Source of the DNA: JBBSEZ01 sp038239195
Lineage (GTDB): Bacteria > Planctomycetota > Planctomycetia > Gemmatales > Gemmataceae
DNA: 7,017 nt
Assembly (NCBI GenBank): GCA_038239195.1
Contig: JBBSEZ010000497.1
Coordinates: 1-7,017 of the forward strand
Direction of reading: 5' to 3'
Below, in pieces: positions 1-5,463 of the stretch. The position numbers and the translations under genes are program-made. Position 1 is the first letter of the stretch. Each line of letters opens with the position of its first letter. Below the pieces are notes generated by a model that did no database searches, was not told the origin of the DNA, and saw only the letters and a list, made by a program, of their open reading frames with translations.

Positions 1-44
1 GCCCGCGCCTCTTGCTCCGCCGTCAGTTTCGTCACCTTCCCCAT
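1..44 (-). CDS. Start of a leftward gene, product not identified (partial)
   Basis: Only the first 15 codons are inside the window; the gene continues beyond the left edge. Reading leftward from the ATG at 44-42 gives MGKVTKLTAEQEARA with no stop. A purine-rich GAGG (complement of 51-54) sits six bases before the ATG, a good ribosome binding site, which supports a real start. The opening resembles, from memory, the N-termini of large planctomycete proteins carrying DUF6745 (a basic stretch, then LTxEQEAR). That is a recollection from too few residues to be firm, so no function is assigned. The gene is divergent from the promoter and leader that follow. Confidence 0.5.
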   Translation of the reverse strand, partial: MGKVTKLTAEQEAR

Positions 45-167
45 GGCTCGCCTCGCAGAGTGTCCGGGTGGTTTTTGGGCCGTAGGGCCCTCCCGAACTC
101 ATCTGTACAAAGATTCCACCAACTTTCAAGACGCTCACACGTGGGCCGGCTGGGGAGGATTTTGGGA

Positions 168-196
168 TGGACAGACCCAGCCTGTAAGCGTAAAAT
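168..196 (+). promoter_or_regulatory. Sigma70-like promoter driving the structured leader and small zinc-ribbon gene
   Basis: TGGACA (168-173) matches the -35 consensus at five of six positions. After a 17-base spacer, TAAAAT (191-196) matches the -10 consensus at five of six. Transcription would begin near 203. It lies in a comparatively A/T-rich patch of an otherwise G+C-rich window. No gene starts for about 210 bases downstream, so a long leader or a separate small RNA is implied. Planctomycete promoter consensus is assumed, not proven, to follow the sigma70 pattern. Confidence 0.5.
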
Positions 197-202
197 ACAG
201 GA

Positions 203-414
203 TGAAGACTGAAATTCTAATCAGTGCCCTTCACATCACTCGCCGCCTAACCCAGTTGGGTTAAGCCGCTTGTCCTGTCGAGGACAAGAGGCCCGTCTCG
301 GTGGCGGTTCTCTATCACTTTCCTTAAAAGGATGCTGGAGGGGCTACCTTCCTCGGTAGTCCGCTGGCGAAGGTTCACCTAACTCTGAGAGTTAGGGGTG
401 GGAAGAAGGTCCGT
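203..414 (+). promoter_or_regulatory. Long structured leader or small RNA with serial hairpins
   Basis: This gene-free stretch between the promoter and the ATG at 415 contains several inverted repeats. TAACCCA/TGGGTTA (248-254/257-263) is a 7-bp repeat, in RNA a 6-bp stem with an AGTT loop. CTTGTCCT/AGGACAAG (269-276/281-288) has a GTCG loop and extends past one G-A mismatch by GCC/GGC (265-267/290-292). CTACC/GGTAG (344-348/355-359) encloses six bases. CCTAACTC/GAGTTAGG (378-385/389-396) has a TGA loop and ends ten bases before the AAGG ribosome binding site (406-409). The density of perfect stems suggests a cis-acting RNA element or a small RNA. I do not recognise a known riboswitch family, and no stem is followed by a T-tract. 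The stretch 45-167, upstream of the promoter, holds only the leftward ribosome binding site and a weak GGGCC/GGCCC repeat. Confidence 0.45.
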
Positions 415-678
415 ATGTATAGGGAATTCACCGTCAGGGTGGGGGAATCGCTCGTGATCGGCCACGGCATTCGTGCCGAGGCGGCAGAGGTCGCTCCCTA
501 CCGGCATCGGTATCGCTGTTGGTTGTGTAAATTCAAAGGTGTCTTGGAGTTTGAGCCGGATGCCTTGGGCCCGAGTTGGACGGAGTGCCACCACTGCGGG
601 CTCGACAACGAAATACCTCCGGGGCTGTATGACCGACCAGCGATCATCTCAGGCCACGTGCCAAGTAGGATGATGTGA
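415..678 (+). CDS. Small zinc-ribbon protein, function unknown (87 aa)
   Basis: The product is a small soluble protein with two cysteine pairs, C35-x2-C38 and C58-x2-C61, separated by 19 residues. The pattern (YRCWLC and later ECHHCG) is that of a zinc ribbon, so metal binding is likely. The role is unknown, and no membrane segment or signal peptide is seen. The start is supported by AAGG at 406-409, five bases before the ATG, directly below the last leader hairpin. By hand count about 70% of third positions are G or C, lower than in the kinases to the right, which may mean acquired DNA or simply weak codon bias. Residues 9-26 (VGESLVIGHGIR, then AEV) faintly recall the first strands of CsrA, but the rest does not fit. 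It appears to be a single-gene transcript with its own promoter. Confidence 0.55.
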   Translation: MYREFTVRVGESLVIGHGIRAEAAEVAPYRHRYRCWLCKFKGVLEFEPDALGPSWTECHHCGLDNEIPPGLYDRPAIISGHVPSRMM

Positions 679-696
679 CCAAATGCAACACCGTGA

Positions 697-715
697 CGGG
701 CAGTGGTCCTGCCCG
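697..715 (+). terminator. Hairpin downstream of the small zinc-ribbon gene, possible terminator
   Basis: CGGGCAG (697-703) and CTGCCCG (709-715) form a perfect 7-bp G+C-rich stem with a five-base TGGTC loop, 18 bases after the TGA at 676-678. Its place fits a 3' end, but no run of T follows, so it would be a non-canonical terminator or an mRNA-end stabiliser. The remaining gene-free stretch (716-904) shows no convincing gene, RNA or promoter pair. A lone TTGACA at 844-849 lacks a partner -10. Confidence 0.3.
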
Positions 716-904
716 GCTCGATCTGCGTTGATCGCAAAGGTATCGGTGTTATCGTCGCCAATTAGAGTTCTTGGTGTTTTGGCGAAGCAACCAGCTTGAC
801 CGGCCCTGCTAGAAACACCCCTCTTATTACCCCGGCATGGAATTTGACAATGTGCGATTCGGTCGGTCTTCGGGGGCAATCGGGAATGGCGGGGACCGGG
901 CAGC

Positions 905-923
905 CGCCACTTTCCGTAGAATA
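905..923 (+). promoter_or_regulatory. Promoter-like box upstream of the first hybrid kinase
   Basis: The segment CGCCACTTTC (905-914) followed two bases later by TAGAATA (917-923) is nearly identical to 3253-3271 upstream of the second kinase. TAGAAT is a five-of-six match to a -10 element. The distance from the box to the ATG at 965 is 41 bases, against 40 bases from the second copy to the aligned GTG at 3312. No good -35 is seen (GGGACC at 892-897 is weak). Retention in both copies suggests function, or simply that the duplication included the upstream region. Confidence 0.4.
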
Positions 924-964
924 GTCGAAAGGCCCTCACGGCAGCCAAGCAAGGGCGCACGCGA

Positions 965-2929
965 ATGGCGAACACAAGACCAGACGGAGAGGGTGCGACC
1001 GACCCTTCACCGGCGAACGTCGAAAGGTTGCACGACCAGCGGGACTGGCTGCGCGTTACGCTCTCCTGCATTGGCGATGCGGTCATCACCACGGACGCCG
1101 ATGGGCGGGTGACTTTCCTGAACCCGGTCGCTGAGTCCTTGACCGGGTGGGCGCCGCAAGAGGCCGTGGGGCAACCGCTCGACGGCGTGTTCCGCCTCAT
1201 CAACGAAGAAAGCCGCCAGCCGGTCGAGAGCCCCTCCGTCCGAGCCTTCCGGGAAGGTCGCACGTTTGAGTTGGCGAGCCACAGCCTGCTCGTGGCCAGA
1301 GACGGCACGGAACGGCCTCTCGACGACAGTGCCGCCCCGATCAGCAACGACAAGGGGGAAGTCGCCGGTGTCGTGCTGGTCTTTCGGGACGTCACCGAAC
1401 GGCGGAAGACGGAACGGGCGTTGGAAAAAGCCCTTGCGTACACGGATGACATCATTGCGACCCTGCGAGAGCCGTTCCTGGTCCTCAACGTCGATTTGCG
1501 AGTGAAGACGGCGAACCGCGCCTTCTACGACTCGTTTCACGTCTCGAAAGCGGAAACCGAAAACCGCCTGGTGTACGACCTGGGTAACGGCCAGTGGGAC
1601 ATTCCCGCCCTGCGGACGTTGCTGGATGAAGTCCTTTCCCGCAACCAATCCGTTCACGACTTCGAGGTCGAACACACTTTTCAGTCTCTCGGTCGAAAGA
1701 CCATGCTGCTCAACGCCCGGCCATTCCCCCCGGACTCCAAACACCCCGAGTTGATCTTGCTCGCCGTGGAAGACGTTTCCGCCTTGCGAGAGCGGGCCGA
1801 CGAACTGGCCAAAGTCAGCCGTCACAAGGACGAGTTCCTGGCGATGCTGTCCCACGAGCTCCGCAACCCGCTCGCCCCCATCCGCAACGCCGCCCAGGTG
1901 ATCCGCCTCGTCGGGCCGGTCGATGCGAACCTCCAGCGGGCGGCCCAAATGATCGAGCGGCAGGTCGGCCAGATGACCTGCCTGGTGGACGACCTCCTGG
2001 AAGTCTCCCGCATCTCGAGCGGGAAGGTGAGGCTCCAGATGGAGCCGGTGGAACTGGCTGCCGTCGTCGCGCGGGCCGTGGAGACGAGCCGCCCGCTGAT
2101 CGACGGGCGCAGGCACGAGTTGACCGTCACCTCCTGCCCGGGGCCCGTTTGCGTGGACGGGGACGTGACGCGCCTGGTGCAGGTGGTGGCGAACCTGCTC
2201 AACAACGCGGCGAAATACACCGGGGAGGGCGGGCACATCGCTCTGACGGTCGAGCGGAAGGGGGGCCAGGGGGTCGTGCGGGTGCGGGACGACGGCATGG
2301 GCATCGCCGCCGACGTGCTGCCCCACGTCTTCGTCCTGTTCACGCAAGGCGACCGCTCCCTCGCCCGGTCGGAGGGCGGGCTGGGCATCGGCCTCAGCCT
2401 GGTCAAGAATTTGGTCGAGTTGCACGGCGGGCGGGTCGAGGCGTTCAGCGACGGGCCGGGCAAGGGCAGCGAGTTCGTGGTACAGTTACCCGCCCTTGAG
2501 ACACAGCCCGTCGCCCCGGTGGACGCCGGGGAGGTCACGGCGAACGGCACGCCCGTACTTCCCCGCAGCGTGCTGGTCGTGGACGACAACGTGGACTCTG
2601 CCGAGAGCCTGGCAATGCTCCTTCGCCTCGAGGGGCATGAAGTCCAAACCGCCTACGACGGGCCGACCGCCCTCGCCACGGCCTATGCGTTTCAACCGGA
2701 AGTCGCCTTCGTAGACATCGGCCTGCCTGGCATGGATGGGTTTGAACTGGCTCGTCGGCTCCGAGAACAGGTGGGGCTCAAGGACGCCCTGCTGGCGGCG
2801 TTGACCGGGTACGGTCAGCAAGAAGATCGGCGAAAATCGCTGGAGGCTGGCTTCGACGCCCATCTCGTCAAGCCCGTTGACCTCACCGCCGTATCGAAGC
2901 TCCTCGCGCGCCCTCGGTCGGTGAAATGA
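965..2929 (+). CDS. Soluble PAS-PAS hybrid histidine kinase with C-terminal receiver (654 aa)
   Basis: This is a cytosolic hybrid sensor kinase that would autophosphorylate on histidine and pass the phosphate to its own receiver. Domains in order: PAS 1 with its PAC tail (about 30-145, DAVITTDADGRVTFLN core), PAS 2 (about 158-273, a type I associate from memory with CheB/CheR-type fusions), HisKA (about 287-352, H297 in SHELRNP), HATPase (about 399-512: N410 and N414 of the N box, DDGMGI 442-447, GGLGIG 471-476) and receiver (about 536-650: D540/D541, phosphoacceptor D584, T614, K636). All key residues are present. No transmembrane segment or signal peptide is visible, so the signal should be cytoplasmic and is unknown. 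The ATG at 965 has only a distant AAGG upstream, but it aligns with a start-like GTG in the paralogue at 3312. The sensor half is a duplicate of that in the next kinase; the transmitter-receiver half is not. Confidence 0.93.
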   Translation: MANTRPDGEGATDPSPANVERLHDQRDWLRVTLSCIGDAVITTDADGRVTFLNPVAESLTGWAPQEAVGQPLDGVFRLINEESRQPVESPSVRAFREGRTFELASHSLLVARDGTERPLDDSAAPISNDKGEVAGVVLVFRDVTERRKTERALEKALAYTDDIIATLREPFLVLNVDLRVKTANRAFYDSFHVSKAETENRLVYDLGNGQWDIPALRTLLDEVLSRNQSVHDFEVEHTFQSLGRKTMLLNARPFPPDSKHPELILLAVEDVSALRERADELAKVSRHKDEFLAMLSHELRNPLAPIRNAAQVIRLVGPVDANLQRAAQMIERQVGQMTCLVDDLLEVSRISSGKVRLQMEPVELAAVVARAVETSRPLIDGRRHELTVTSCPGPVCVDGDVTRLVQVVANLLNNAAKYTGEGGHIALTVERKGGQGVVRVRDDGMGIAADVLPHVFVLFTQGDRSLARSEGGLGIGLSLVKNLVELHGGRVEAFSDGPGKGSEFVVQLPALETQPVAPVDAGEVTANGTPVLPRSVLVVDDNVDSAESLAMLLRLEGHEVQTAYDGPTALATAYAFQPEVAFVDIGLPGMDGFELARRLREQVGLKDALLAALTGYGQQEDRRKSLEAGFDAHLVKPVDLTAVSKLLARPRSVK

Positions 2930-2975
2930 GAGCGGCGCGGGACGCCTTGACGAACCGCCGTTCCCCTCTGATCCA

Positions 2976-3089
2976 CTACGCGGTTGCGCTGTTGGCCGTC
3001 CACGCCACCACGTCCGCGACGTCCTGCGTCTGCACCAGCCGGCCCCACGCCGCCAACCGATCGAGCCATCGCTTGTCCGGCTCACGTGG
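2976..3089 (-). pseudogene. Possible antisense gene remnant (C-terminal 37 codons)
   Basis: Reading leftward from 3089 there is an open stretch of 37 codons ending in TAG at 2976-2978. It contains peptides such as DKRWLDRLAAWGRLVQTQD and ends in VVAWTANSATA. Almost all third positions are G or C, and the peptide looks like an amphipathic, tryptophan-containing protein end, unlike the arginine- and serine-rich shadow peptides of this window. No start codon with a ribosome binding site precedes it. Upstream, the frame runs straight into the palindromic element at 3093-3205. It may be the tail of a gene that was broken by insertion or deletion. It could also be chance in G+C-rich DNA. The family is not recognised. 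Confidence 0.3.
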
Positions 3090-3092
3090 TAA

Positions 3093-3205
3093 GGCGAGCG
3101 GCAGGAGAAAACAGCCCGTAGGACGGCTCTCCTGAGCCGTCCTGCCGAGGAGAGGACGGCTCGGGAGAGCCGTCCTACGCGGGAGGGGTTTTCCTGCCGC
3201 TCGCC
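3093..3205. mobile_element. MITE- or REP-like nested palindromic element (113 bp)
   Basis: The ends are perfect 13-bp inverted repeats, GGCGAGCGGCAGG (3093-3105) and CCTGCCGCTCGCC (3193-3205), continuing inward with AAAA (3108-3111) and TTTT (3189-3192). The core holds two hairpins with the same arms: AGGACGGCTC/GAGCCGTCCT at 3120-3129/3134-3143 (TCCT loop) and at 3153-3162/3167-3176 (GGGA loop). The core also folds as one long hairpin, because 3118-3132 is the reverse complement of 3164-3178. TAA lies directly outside both ends (3090-3092, 3206-3208), as a 3-bp target duplication would. There is no coding capacity, so any movement would need a transposase in trans. It may alternatively be a REP/BIME-type repeat acting on transcript ends after the first kinase. 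Confidence 0.6.
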
Positions 3206-3240
3206 TAACAGGGCCGGTAGGCGGAGGAGGGGCCGAAGCA

Positions 3241-3271
3241 TCGACTGACCTTCGCCGCTTTCACTAGAATA
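3241..3271 (+). promoter_or_regulatory. Promoter-like box upstream of the PAS kinase and receiver pair
   Basis: TAGAAT (3265-3270) is a five-of-six -10 match, and TCGACT (3241-3246) is a weak four-of-six -35 match at an 18-base spacing. CGCCGCTTTC (3253-3262) plus TAGAATA (3265-3271) repeats the box at 905-923 upstream of the first kinase. Transcription would begin near 3277, giving a short leader of about 65 bases before the ATG at 3342. It would serve the kinase, the receiver at 4952 and perhaps the hybrid kinase at 5464. Between the palindromic element and this box (3209-3240) nothing else is seen. Confidence 0.4.
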
Positions 3272-3329
3272 ACCTGGAATGTCCCCCGGCACTCGAGCAG
3301 GACGCGACGTAGTGAACGCAAGACCAGAT

Positions 3330-3336
3330 AAGGAGG
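3330..3336 (+). promoter_or_regulatory. Consensus ribosome binding site that decides the kinase start
   Basis: AAGGAGG, a full Shine-Dalgarno match, lies five bases before the ATG at 3342. It favours this ATG over the in-frame ATG at 3279, which falls at or next to the predicted transcription start. It also favours it over the in-frame GTG at 3312, which aligns with the start of the paralogue but has only AGGA nine bases upstream. Confidence 0.6.
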
Positions 3337-3341
3337 GCTCG

Positions 3342-4940
3342 ATGGGCCTTTCCCAGGGGGACAAGGGGGCGTTGCCCTCGCAACCCGAGTGGTGTCGTGT
3401 CGCCCTCGCTAGCATCAGCGACGCCGTCATCACCACCGACGCCGAAGGACGGGTCACATTCCTCAACTCCGTGGCCGAGTCCCTGACCGGCTGGGCGCTG
3501 CCAGAGGCGGCGGGCCAGGCCCTCGACAGCGTGCTCCGCATCATCGACGATGAAAGTCGCCAGACGGTCGAGAACACTGCCGCCAGGGGCTTGCGAGACG
3601 GCGTGTTCGCCGGCCCGGCGAACGACACGCTGCTCGTCGCCAAAGACGGCAGAGAACGTCCCATCGACCAAAGTGCCACCCCGATCCACAATGAGAAGGG
3701 CGAAGTCGTCGGGGCCCTACTGGTCTTTCGGGACACCACCGAACGCAGGTCACACGAGCGAGTGGCACAGCAAGCCCTCGCCTACGCCGACGACATCATT
3801 GCGACCTTGCGAGAGCCGTTCCTCGTTCTCGACCGTGACCTGCGGGTCAAGACGGCGAACGGTGCCTTCTACGAGACGTTTCACGTCTCGAAAGAAGACA
3901 CGGTAAACCGCCTCGTCTACGACCTGGGCGACGGCCAGTGGGATGTCCCCCGCCTGCGGACGTTGCTGCGTGAAGTCGTGTCCTACAACCATCCCGTCCA
4001 CGACTTCGAGGTCGAACACGATTTCCCGACCATCGGGCACAGGAGCATGTTGCTCAACGCCCGCAAGTTCCCGCCCGAGTCCATCAACCCGGACATGATC
4101 CTGCTCGCCATCGAAGACGTGACGGTACTCCGCGATGCCGAGGCGAACCAATCGCTCCGGGTGGAAGCCGCAGAGCGGGAGCGGCGCGAGCGAGAGCTCC
4201 AGGAACACGCCGCCGAACTGGAGCGGCGGGTGAAGGAGCGGACCAGCGAGTTGCAGGAGGCCAACGCCGCCCTCGAAGTCTTCGGCTTCTCGGTGTCGCA
4301 CGATCTGCGGACGCCGCTGCGGAACGTGCAGTCGCTCGCTCAGGCGTTGGTGGAGGACTGCGGCGACCGGCTCGACGCGGGCGGGCGGGACTTCTGCCGC
4401 CGCATCATCGACGCCGTCCGCAAGATGGACACGCTCATCAACGACCTGCTGGCCTACAGTCGCCTGAGCCGCAGCGATCTGCCGCTGGCCCGCGTGGACC
4501 TGAACGAGATGCTCGCGGAAGTGCAAGCGGCACTGGCGAACGTAATCCGGGAGGGCCAGGCCGAGGTCGAGGTCCAGGGGCCCCTTCCTCCGGTCATGGC
4601 CCACCACCTCACGCTGGTCCAGATCGTCACCAACCTCGTGACGAACGCCGTCAAGTTCGTGGCCCCCGGCGTCCGGGCGAAGGTGCGGGTGCGCGCCGAG
4701 GACGTGGGCGAGTGGGTGCGGCTCTGGGTCGAGGACAACGGGCTCGGCATCTCCCCCGAACACCAGCAACGCATCTTCAGCGTCTTCGAGCGACTGCACG
4801 GCGAGGAGAGCTACCCAGGCACGGGCATCGGGCTGGCTATCGTCCGCAAAGGGGTGGAGCGGATGGGCGGCCGTGCCGGGGTGGAGTCGGAGGTCGGTCA
4901 GGGGAGTCGCTTCTGGTTGAACTTGCCAAAGCCGGGATAA
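3342..4940 (+). CDS. Soluble PAS-PAS histidine kinase with phytochrome-type transmitter (532 aa)
   Basis: This is a cytosolic sensor kinase without a receiver of its own. Domains: PAS 1 (about 19-134), PAS 2 (about 149-261), a charged coiled coil (about 265-312, rich in ER, EL and RR pairs), HisKA (about 313-380, H320 in SHDLRTPLRN) and HATPase (about 420-530: N431 and N435, EDNGLGI 464-470, GTGIG 493-497, ending FWLNLP). The HDLRTP box and the FSVFERLH segment are typical of cyanobacterial-phytochrome-type transmitters, yet no GAF or PHY domain precedes them; PAS domains replace the light sensor. The start was chosen for the AAGGAGG at 3330-3336; a GTG start at 3312 would add ten residues. 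The sensor half is roughly two-thirds identical, by eye, to that of the kinase at 965. The receiver at 4952 follows immediately and is the probable partner. Confidence 0.92.
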   Translation: MGLSQGDKGALPSQPEWCRVALASISDAVITTDAEGRVTFLNSVAESLTGWALPEAAGQALDSVLRIIDDESRQTVENTAARGLRDGVFAGPANDTLLVAKDGRERPIDQSATPIHNEKGEVVGALLVFRDTTERRSHERVAQQALAYADDIIATLREPFLVLDRDLRVKTANGAFYETFHVSKEDTVNRLVYDLGDGQWDVPRLRTLLREVVSYNHPVHDFEVEHDFPTIGHRSMLLNARKFPPESINPDMILLAIEDVTVLRDAEANQSLRVEAAERERRERELQEHAAELERRVKERTSELQEANAALEVFGFSVSHDLRTPLRNVQSLAQALVEDCGDRLDAGGRDFCRRIIDAVRKMDTLINDLLAYSRLSRSDLPLARVDLNEMLAEVQAALANVIREGQAEVEVQGPLPPVMAHHLTLVQIVTNLVTNAVKFVAPGVRAKVRVRAEDVGEWVRLWVEDNGLGISPEHQQRIFSVFERLHGEESYPGTGIGLAIVRKGVERMGGRAGVESEVGQGSRFWLNLPKPG

Positions 4941-4951
4941 GGAGTGCGAGC

Positions 4952-5398
4952 GTGCCGCATTTTACGATCTTGCTGGCCGAGGACAACTCGACCGACGCCC
5001 TGATGATCCGGCGAGCCTTCCGCAAGGCGAACCTGCTGAATCCGATCCAGGTCGTGGACGACGGCGACAAGGCGGTGGCCTATCTGAGCGGCCAAGGCCC
5101 CTACGCCGACCGGGAAAAGTGCCCGTTCCCCGTCCTGTTGCTCCTGGACTTGAAGCTGCCGAGGCGGTCGGGGCTGGAGGTCTTGGAATGGCTCCGTCAG
5201 CAGAAGTCGCTGAAACGCCTGCCGGTCGTCGTGCTGACTTCCTCGAAGGAGAGCTCGGACGTAAACCGGGCCTACGACCTGGGGGCCAATTCGTACCTCG
5301 TCAAGCCGGTGGACTTCGACCCCCTGCTGGAGATGGTCAAGGCGCTCGGGCTGTACTGGCTCGTGATGAACGAGAAGCCGGAAACCGACAAGGCGTGA
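4952..5398 (+). CDS. Single-domain response regulator, Rcp1-like (148 aa)
   Basis: This is a stand-alone receiver that would accept phosphate from the kinase just upstream. Acidic pocket E10/D11 (LLAEDNSTD), phosphoacceptor D66 (LLLLDLKLPRRSG), T96 (VVLTSS) and K118 (YLVKPVD) are all present. The longer spacing before the phosphoacceptor, the DLKLPR motif and the ALGLYWL tail are features of Rcp1-type receivers that pair with phytochrome-class kinases. There is no output domain, so it acts by protein contact or as a relay step. The GTG start at 4952 is chosen because AAGGAG (4939-4944) lies seven bases before it and overlaps the TAA of the kinase (4938-4940), which implies translational coupling. 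The upstream reading frame is open into the kinase gene, but in a different frame and without sense. Confidence 0.93.
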   Translation: MPHFTILLAEDNSTDALMIRRAFRKANLLNPIQVVDDGDKAVAYLSGQGPYADREKCPFPVLLLLDLKLPRRSGLEVLEWLRQQKSLKRLPVVVLTSSKESSDVNRAYDLGANSYLVKPVDFDPLLEMVKALGLYWLVMNEKPETDKA

Positions 5399-5402
5399 TC
5401 GC

Positions 5403-5421
5403 CCTCCCCCCAGTTGGGAGG
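5403..5421 (+). other. Intercistronic hairpin
   Basis: CCTCCC (5403-5408) and GGGAGG (5416-5421) can pair around a seven-base loop, starting four bases after the receiver stop codon. No T-run follows, so it is unlikely to be a complete terminator. It may protect or attenuate the transcript between the receiver and the hybrid kinase. The whole gap is 65 bases and no separate promoter is evident in it. Confidence 0.25.
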
Positions 5422-5463
5422 CGCGACGCCGCGGCAGGCGAGCCGAAATGGGTGGGAACACGC

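Noticed and set aside
12..264. Two overlapping plus-strand open frames (12-212 and 43-264)
   Set aside because: There is no ribosome binding site and no recognisable protein sequence. They cross the start of the leftward gene and the promoter at 168-196.
423..495. CsrA identity for the small protein at 415
   Set aside because: GESLVIG followed by AEV recalls CsrA, but there is no continuation of the CsrA fold and the protein ends in a zinc ribbon. The resemblance is too short to claim.
844..849. Perfect TTGACA as a -35 element for the first kinase
   Set aside because: No -10-like hexamer is found at 16-19 bases downstream; the TAGAAT at 917 is far too distant.
837..1112. Plus-strand open frame of 91 codons starting at 837
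   Set aside because: It overlaps the first kinase in another frame, has no ribosome binding site, covers the promoter-like box, and its peptide is shadow-like (R, S and T rich).
1007..2425. Long minus-strand open frame (472 codons) opposite the first kinase
   Set aside because: It is a mirror of the high third-position G+C in the real gene. The peptide is rich in H, R, Q and V with no domain, while the plus strand carries complete kinase motifs. The same holds for the minus-strand frame at 3750-4799.
2926..3135. Plus-strand open frame of 69 codons overlapping the kinase stop as ATGA
   Set aside because: The overlap looks like translational coupling, but the peptide has no family resemblance and runs into the palindromic element. 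The opposite strand here has the more protein-like frame.
3279..3341. ATG at 3279 as start of the second PAS kinase
   Set aside because: It lies only a few bases after the -10-like TAGAAT, at the expected transcription start, and has no ribosome binding site. ATG 3342 has a full AAGGAGG.
4712..4951. N-terminal extension of the Rcp1-like receiver back to 4712
   Set aside because: It would lie inside the kinase HATPase region in another frame and adds R- and G-rich shadow sequence. GTG 4952, with AAGGAG seven bases upstream, gives the normal receiver length.
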